Program-made: the position numbers and the translations under genes | Assembly: GCA_021604605.1 (NCBI GenBank) | Contig: BQJH01000023.1 | Coordinates: 1-19,260, forward strand | From: Hyphococcus sp. | GTDB lineage: Bacteria > Pseudomonadota > Alphaproteobacteria > Caulobacterales > Parvularculaceae | Length of the DNA stretch: 19,260 nt | Direction: 5' to 3' | In this document: piece after piece, positions 15,979 to 19,260 of the stretch | How positions within the stretch are numbered: position 1 is the first letter of the stretch | Layout: the number at the start of each line of letters is the position of its first letter | The notes under the pieces: generated by a model | Seen by the model: the letters and a program-made list of their open reading frames with translations, nothing else | What the model was told of the DNA's origin: nothing | Databases searched by the model: none

Positions 15979-16569
15979 ATGCGCACAGCAAAACTAGCAG
16001 CCGCTGCAAGAAGCCTCAAACACAGCTCAGGCGCTTCGGGCGCGGCCTTTTGTCTGGCCTTTATGACAGACCAGGCGCGCGCGCCACATCCGGAAATTAT
16101 CGCCCGCGCCATGCCGCGCGGGAGCGCGGTGATCTTGCGTGACTATAAGAGGCCAGACAAGTCGGCCCTTGCAAGACGGCTACGGTCAATTACAGAAAAG
16201 AACGGGAGTTTGCTTCTGATCGGGGCGGACGCAAGATTGGCGCAAGAAATTGGCGCCGATGGCGTCCACTATCCATCCTGGGCTGCCGTCAAGCCGGACA
16301 ACAAAGGGGCAATCATTACCGCCGCCTGCCACAAAGCAGAGGACCTAATGCGCGCTAAAGACGCTGGCGCAAATTTAGCATTCCTGTCACCGGTGTTCGC
16401 CACAGGCAGTCACCCCGGCGCTGACGCGCTTGGCGCCGAGAGGTTTAAAGCGCTCGCCGCGGCTTCGCCCTTGCCGGTCATAGCGCTTGGCGGTGTTGAC
16501 GAAACAAATGCCAGCACTTTACGCGGCAAGAATGTCATCGGTCTTGCCGCGATCAGCGCGTTTTTATGA
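15979..16569 (+). CDS. ThiE/TenI-like protein, divergent from thiamine phosphate synthase
   Basis: This roughly 196-residue TIM-barrel protein resembles thiamine phosphate synthase (ThiE), which joins the pyrimidine and thiazole halves of thiamine. The block SAVILRDYK (about 49-57) stands where ThiE has QLRxK. LLIGADARLAQEIGADGVHYP (about 78-98) matches LxINDRxDLAxxxGADGVHLG, and FLSPVFATGSHPGADALG (135-152) matches GPVFxTxTK. PVIALGGV is the phosphate-binding strand. Important ThiE residues are changed: Gln of QLR is Ile, Asn-Asp of the Mg site is Gly-Ala, and the Thr-Lys pair is Ser-His. Catalysis is therefore doubtful, and a TenI-like or other role is possible. ATG 15979 is chosen because AAAGG lies 7-8 bases upstream; ATG 15958 would add seven residues and overlap a longer yggS start. 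Confidence 0.82.
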   Translation: MRTAKLAAAARSLKHSSGASGAAFCLAFMTDQARAPHPEIIARAMPRGSAVILRDYKRPDKSALARRLRSITEKNGSLLLIGADARLAQEIGADGVHYPSWAAVKPDNKGAIITAACHKAEDLMRAKDAGANLAFLSPVFATGSHPGADALGAERFKALAAASPLPVIALGGVDETNASTLRGKNVIGLAAISAFL

Positions 16570-16591
16570 TGTCGGCAGAGTATGTTTGAAA

Positions 16592-17119
16592 CTAAATAGC
16601 GCCTCCGCTAGTAATCCGCACCGCCGTTACAGGCTGTTCTGACCACACCACAAAGAAAACAGGGCCAGGCTTAGCGCTCGCTCCGGCGAGGCTATCAGTT
16701 TCAAAAACCAATGTTTCTGTATCCGGAAAATACGCTCCCCAGTAGTCTGACGCATTCAAAGCACGGTACCATAAATCTGGCTCTGTTGGCTGGAGAGTTC
16801 TGATCGAGTAAAAGCAAGCTTGGACAAGATAGGGGTCACCGCTATCCGGTTCAGGCCCTATTCCAAAATCACTTACTTCTTCCTTTAGGAGCTTCTTAAA
16901 CCGTTGACCTTCAAGATACCTATAGGCTGACAGTTGGTATTCGACCGGAACAACTTTGATCTTTTGCTTCTTCACTTCTTGTGATGGGCCCTGCAAAACA
17001 TCCGTTAGCGAATCATTCTCACACAGCGTTGCCGCATCTGTAACGTTATCTGAATTTACACTACTGGCGCAGTTAGTTAGCAAGCCGGCCAAAGCCAATA
17101 AAGACAAAACCTTCTTCAT
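16592..17119 (-). CDS. Small putative lipoprotein of unknown function
   Basis: I do not recognise a family for this 175-residue protein. It opens with a lysine pair and a hydrophobic stretch ending LLTNC, a possible lipobox with Cys17, though Asn just before the cysteine is unusual. Lipidation is therefore likely but not certain; a normal signal peptide is the alternative. The mature part is acidic with several aromatic residues and cysteines near positions 32 and 101, and its C-terminal half has short beta-type strands (LVFETDSL, PVFFVVWSE, AVRITSGG). GGAGG lies 5 bases before the ATG at 17117-17119, so the longer frame upstream, which overlaps the VOC gene, is not used. It follows the VOC gene by 58 bases and may share its transcript. 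Confidence 0.75.
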   Translation of the reverse strand: MKKVLSLLALAGLLTNCASSVNSDNVTDAATLCENDSLTDVLQGPSQEVKKQKIKVVPVEYQLSAYRYLEGQRFKKLLKEEVSDFGIGPEPDSGDPYLVQACFYSIRTLQPTEPDLWYRALNASDYWGAYFPDTETLVFETDSLAGASAKPGPVFFVVWSEQPVTAVRITSGGAI

Positions 17120-17177
17120 ACCGCCCTCCAAAAAATCAGCGCGCTTTCCGTTCTGTTTAGGCCGGCTCTGACCCATC

Positions 17178-17534
17178 CTAAACCAGCATCCATACGCCCA
17201 ATACGTTTCCCACAGGGTCACGAAAATGAAACCGCTTACCGCCAGGAAATTCGTGGCGCTCGGTAATTTCGCCGCCCGCCGAAACGACATTTTTTTCGGA
17301 TTTTTCTAAATCTTCTGTGTAAAGAATAATGAGAGTAGAGCCCTGAACCGGCTTTTCACCACCGCGTATGCCGCCCTCAACCCCGGCGCCGGAAAAGCTC
17401 ACATAGTCAGGGCCCCAGTCCTGAAATTCCCAGCCAAACGCCTTGGCGTAAAATGCCTTAGCAGCGTTCAAATCTTCAGCCGCAAATTCTACGTAATCGA
17501 TATGGTTTTCCGTATGCGTTGTTTCGCCCGCCAT
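17178..17534 (-). CDS. VOC (glyoxalase/bleomycin-resistance fold) family protein
   Basis: The 118-residue protein has two beta-alpha-beta-beta-beta modules of the vicinal-oxygen-chelate superfamily. HIDYVEFAAEDLNAAKAFYAKAFGWEF (about 11-37) is the first module, and TLIILYTEDLEKSEKNVVSAGGEI with RFHFRDPVGNVLGVW (about 67-116) is the second. Such proteins bind metal with His/Glu ligands and may isomerise, cleave or bind small molecules; the sequence does not tell which. The ATG at 17532-17534 starts just ahead of the first strand. It is followed by the putative lipoprotein gene, whose Shine-Dalgarno sequence lies outside this coding region. Confidence 0.9.
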   Translation of the reverse strand: MAGETTHTENHIDYVEFAAEDLNAAKAFYAKAFGWEFQDWGPDYVSFSGAGVEGGIRGGEKPVQGSTLIILYTEDLEKSEKNVVSAGGEITERHEFPGGKRFHFRDPVGNVLGVWMLV

Positions 17535-17667
17535 TTATTGAGGCCCTTTTTCTCAATTCTATGTTGGCGCTGATCATACTCGCGCAGGCGAGCGCAATAC
17601 ATAAAAATCAATCCACAGACCTTCAATAAGAATTAAGTGCGCAGCGGCAAGAAAAGCCACAGCAAAG

Positions 17668-17700
17668 AAAAACGGGACGGCGCAAAGCACCATCCCGTTT
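17668..17700 (-). terminator. Rho-independent terminator after the porin gene
   Basis: On the minus strand a 14-bp stem with two G-U pairs closes a 3-base UUU loop. The arms run from AAACGGGA to TCCCGTTT, and the stem is followed by a T-rich tail. It begins 34 bases after the porin stop codon, so it fits as the end of the porin transcript. On the plus strand there is no T tract of comparable length. Confidence 0.85.
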
Positions 17701-17733
17701 CAGTATCCCCTCTAAGCTTAGGCGCTTAGAATT

Positions 17734-18960
17734 TTAAAATTTGATCGAACTTTCGATCACAACCGTGGTGGCTTCTTCAGGCCCGCCTGCGGCAATTGGT
17801 TTTGTGGACTCAACATATTGCGCGGCGGCGCCGATAGTGATCCCCCGGCTGATGACATAACTCACGCCGGCTTGTGCTGTTCTGGTGTCCCGGTAAAGGG
17901 TTGGGTCAAGCGGGTTTGGCCCGATCGCGTTGGCTTCAGACATACCGACGCCAACCATCAACGCCACATCACCCTTTTCTTCCCCCGTGCGGAAGGTCAC
18001 GCCTGCATCAAAGGCAAGGTACTCGTCTTTTTCGACTGTTGCGAGGCCGGCATTTGTGGTTTTGACCGAGCCGCCAATCGTAATCCCGCGGAACGCGAGA
18101 TTAAGGCCGAAAGAATAAGCTTCATAGTCGCCATAGATCGGCAGGGTGGAAAGCGTATCTTCTTCCGCTGTGACGTAGCTTGCGCCAACGCCTACCATAA
18201 GGCGGTCCGAACCGAGCTTGATTGGCTTTTGATAATAGAGCGCCGCTTCGATCGCGTCTTCCCATTGAGAAGACTCCGTCAATAACGTGCCATCCGGCGC
18301 CAGGAGAAAGCCCCCTTGAGGCGCACAAAGACGATCGCCGCAATTGCGCAGGACCGGAGAATAGGAAACGCCGAGCTGTAAACCGCCAAAGGCGCCGCCA
18401 AGAAAATTGGCGGGCGGCATGTATGTAATTTTCGTAGAGTAACCGGTAAAATCATTAACCGTGTGAACATCGTTCAGCCCTGTTAAATCAGTTTTCCAGT
18501 CATTGATTGTTGCGGCGGAAAAGATCGTCGGTGAAGTTACCGCCAATGTCCGCGCAACCCCGTGGTCGCGCCCGACAATCACTTGGCCGAAGCCGCCGCG
18601 CGCATAAGCGTAGGCGCCCTGCACATAAGCGTCACTGTCCATTGGAGCGATCCCGCGCGGGCCGCCAATCAACAGGCTTGAGAATCTTCCGCCACCATAA
18701 CGCTGAACTGGTTGGTCTGCGTCCATGCGCGCCTCAACCACAGCGCCAAGCTCAACACCATTATCAAAAATTGTGGAGCCTCTTACGGCAACTTCCGCAT
18801 CCAGGTCAGCATCAGCGTCGCCATCGACGAGACCGACGACAAGACTGGCTTCCCCTTCAACTTCAACCTCGACAGGGTCAGCAGCAAAGGCAGCCATAGG
18901 GGCTGCCACGGACAACGCCGCCGCACTCACACCCAACAATGCTTCCCTCAAGAAGGTCAT
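17734..18960 (-). CDS. Outer-membrane porin
   Basis: The protein is about 408 residues long. A signal peptide ends near AAPMAAFAA-DP, and the mature chain has alternating beta-strands with aromatic girdles typical of the Gram-negative trimeric porins (porin_4-like group). It ends in VIESSIKF with C-terminal phenylalanine, the BAM recognition signal. Its N-terminal region holds an acidic stretch, GLVDGDADADLDAEV, and an internal loop has two cysteines (NCGDRLC), which could form a disulphide in the periplasm. The codon pair GTG-ATG at 18963-18958 is present; ATG 18958-18960 is chosen, and the GTG would add one residue. No strong Shine-Dalgarno sequence is visible. A terminator follows, so it is probably a single-gene transcript. 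Specificity is unknown. Confidence 0.9.
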   Translation of the reverse strand: MTFLREALLGVSAAALSVAAPMAAFAADPVEVEVEGEASLVVGLVDGDADADLDAEVAVRGSTIFDNGVELGAVVEARMDADQPVQRYGGGRFSSLLIGGPRGIAPMDSDAYVQGAYAYARGGFGQVIVGRDHGVARTLAVTSPTIFSAATINDWKTDLTGLNDVHTVNDFTGYSTKITYMPPANFLGGAFGGLQLGVSYSPVLRNCGDRLCAPQGGFLLAPDGTLLTESSQWEDAIEAALYYQKPIKLGSDRLMVGVGASYVTAEEDTLSTLPIYGDYEAYSFGLNLAFRGITIGGSVKTTNAGLATVEKDEYLAFDAGVTFRTGEEKGDVALMVGVGMSEANAIGPNPLDPTLYRDTRTAQAGVSYVISRGITIGAAAQYVESTKPIAAGGPEEATTVVIESSIKF

Positions 18961-19231
18961 CACCCAGTTCTCAAAAACCCGACTTCATCGAAGCCTTAGT
19001 TAACCATACGCCTCAAAATCCGAGCCGCGCCGCATCCTGTACAAGCATCACCATACCAGACACATGCCAAACTAGACACCGCCCGAAAGCTGACACTCAA
19101 TTCACTCGCCTTAACGTCCCCCATTGAACGTCAAAGCAATCCACCCCACGCAACGCCCCTCGGCCTTAGGCTGCCACCCCGCTAGGGAGTGAATTGGACA
19201 CTGGACGACTTATCCAGGCGCGGTTTAGAAA
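18961..19231. other. Intergenic region upstream of the porin gene
   Basis: About 270 bases hold the porin leader and promoter region. Apart from the TTAACCAT half-site no promoter could be placed with confidence, and no RNA gene or long inverted repeat is visible. The rightmost part may include the leader of a gene that begins at 19232. Confidence 0.4.
19000..19007 (+). promoter_or_regulatory. Candidate CtrA half-site (TTAACCAT) upstream of the porin gene
   Basis: TTAACCAT matches the CtrA half-site used at single-box targets in Caulobacter. It lies 40 bases ahead of the porin start codon (the motif reads away from the gene). No second TTAA is found at the 7-base spacing, so support is limited. 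Confidence 0.25.
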
Positions 19232-19260
19232 ATGGCCAAACGAGAACGGTCAAATTCTCG
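19232..19260 (+). CDS. Possible start of a gene cut by the window edge
   Basis: An ATG at 19232 opens a frame of at least nine codons (MAKRERSNS) to the end of the window without a stop. A GGCGCGG lies 7 to 13 bases upstream, a mediocre ribosome-binding site. The basic start would suit a DNA-binding or transposase protein, but nine residues cannot decide this. Confidence 0.25.

Noticed and set aside
15939..16112. N-terminal extension of yggS to 16112
   Set aside because: The additional residues are unlike YggS and overlap the divergent ThiE-like coding sequence.
19190..19260. Possible insertion-sequence terminus near the right edge (TGAATTGGACACTGG followed by an ATG)
   Set aside because: Without the other end, a target duplication or a recognisable transposase sequence, an insertion sequence cannot be supported; only a possible partial frame is listed.

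Overview
The window looks like a conserved chromosomal stretch of an alphaproteobacterium. The evidence is the set of genes together: a CckA-type hybrid kinase (head of the CckA-ChpT-CtrA cell-cycle phosphorelay), a bacterial Tim44-like protein, SecB, HslVU, a CenR-like essential-type response regulator, and the neighbourhood dnaQ / secB / fxsA / Tim44-like / mltA / smr, which is typical of alphaproteobacterial chromosomes near the origin. The species cannot be named from the sequence. No phage, CRISPR array, rRNA or tRNA was seen. Gene density is high, and the longest gene-free stretch is about 300 bases at the right edge.

Layout. 1-1569 (+): the 3' end of hslV and a complete hslU, encoding a two-part ATP-dependent protease. 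1814-3706 (+): a 630-residue membrane protein, not a recognised named gene, that looks like a rebuilt prephenate dehydratase. Its PDT-like domain and an ACT-like domain are separated by two transmembrane helices, and a third helix closes the protein. A perfect TTAA-N7-TTAA CtrA-type site lies just upstream. 3710-6311 (-): an operon reading Tim44-like, mltA, smr, with a perfect 12-bp hairpin covering the mltA ribosome-binding site and a 4-base mltA/smr overlap. 6394-7382 (+): fxsA and secB. 7398-10858 (-): cckA then dnaQ (DNA polymerase III epsilon). 11005-12903 (-): a divergent N-acyl-D-amino-acid deacylase-like amidohydrolase. 13093-14019 (+): a patatin-like phospholipase. 14036-15083 (-): a CenR-like response regulator tightly coupled to an ArsC-family reductase. 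15240-16569: yggS (PLP homeostasis, -) and a divergent ThiE/TenI-like protein (+), head to head. 16592-17534 (-): a VOC-family protein and a small putative lipoprotein. 17734-18960 (-): an outer-membrane porin with a clear terminator behind it. 18961-19260: the porin upstream region and possibly the first codons of another gene.

How the genes fit together. Much of the window concerns the envelope and its control: Tim44-like protein, MltA lytic transglycosylase, SecB export chaperone, porin, patatin, CenR-like regulator. CckA supplies the cell-cycle kinase, and two candidate CtrA elements lie upstream of membrane-protein genes, so some of these genes may be outputs of the pathway that CckA controls. 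That link is inference. The strongest candidate for something undescribed is the membrane-bound PDT/ACT-like protein at 1814-3706. It keeps the TRF motif and the substrate-site asparagine of prephenate dehydratase but has lost other signature residues, so it may be a membrane sensor for an aromatic metabolite rather than a biosynthetic enzyme.
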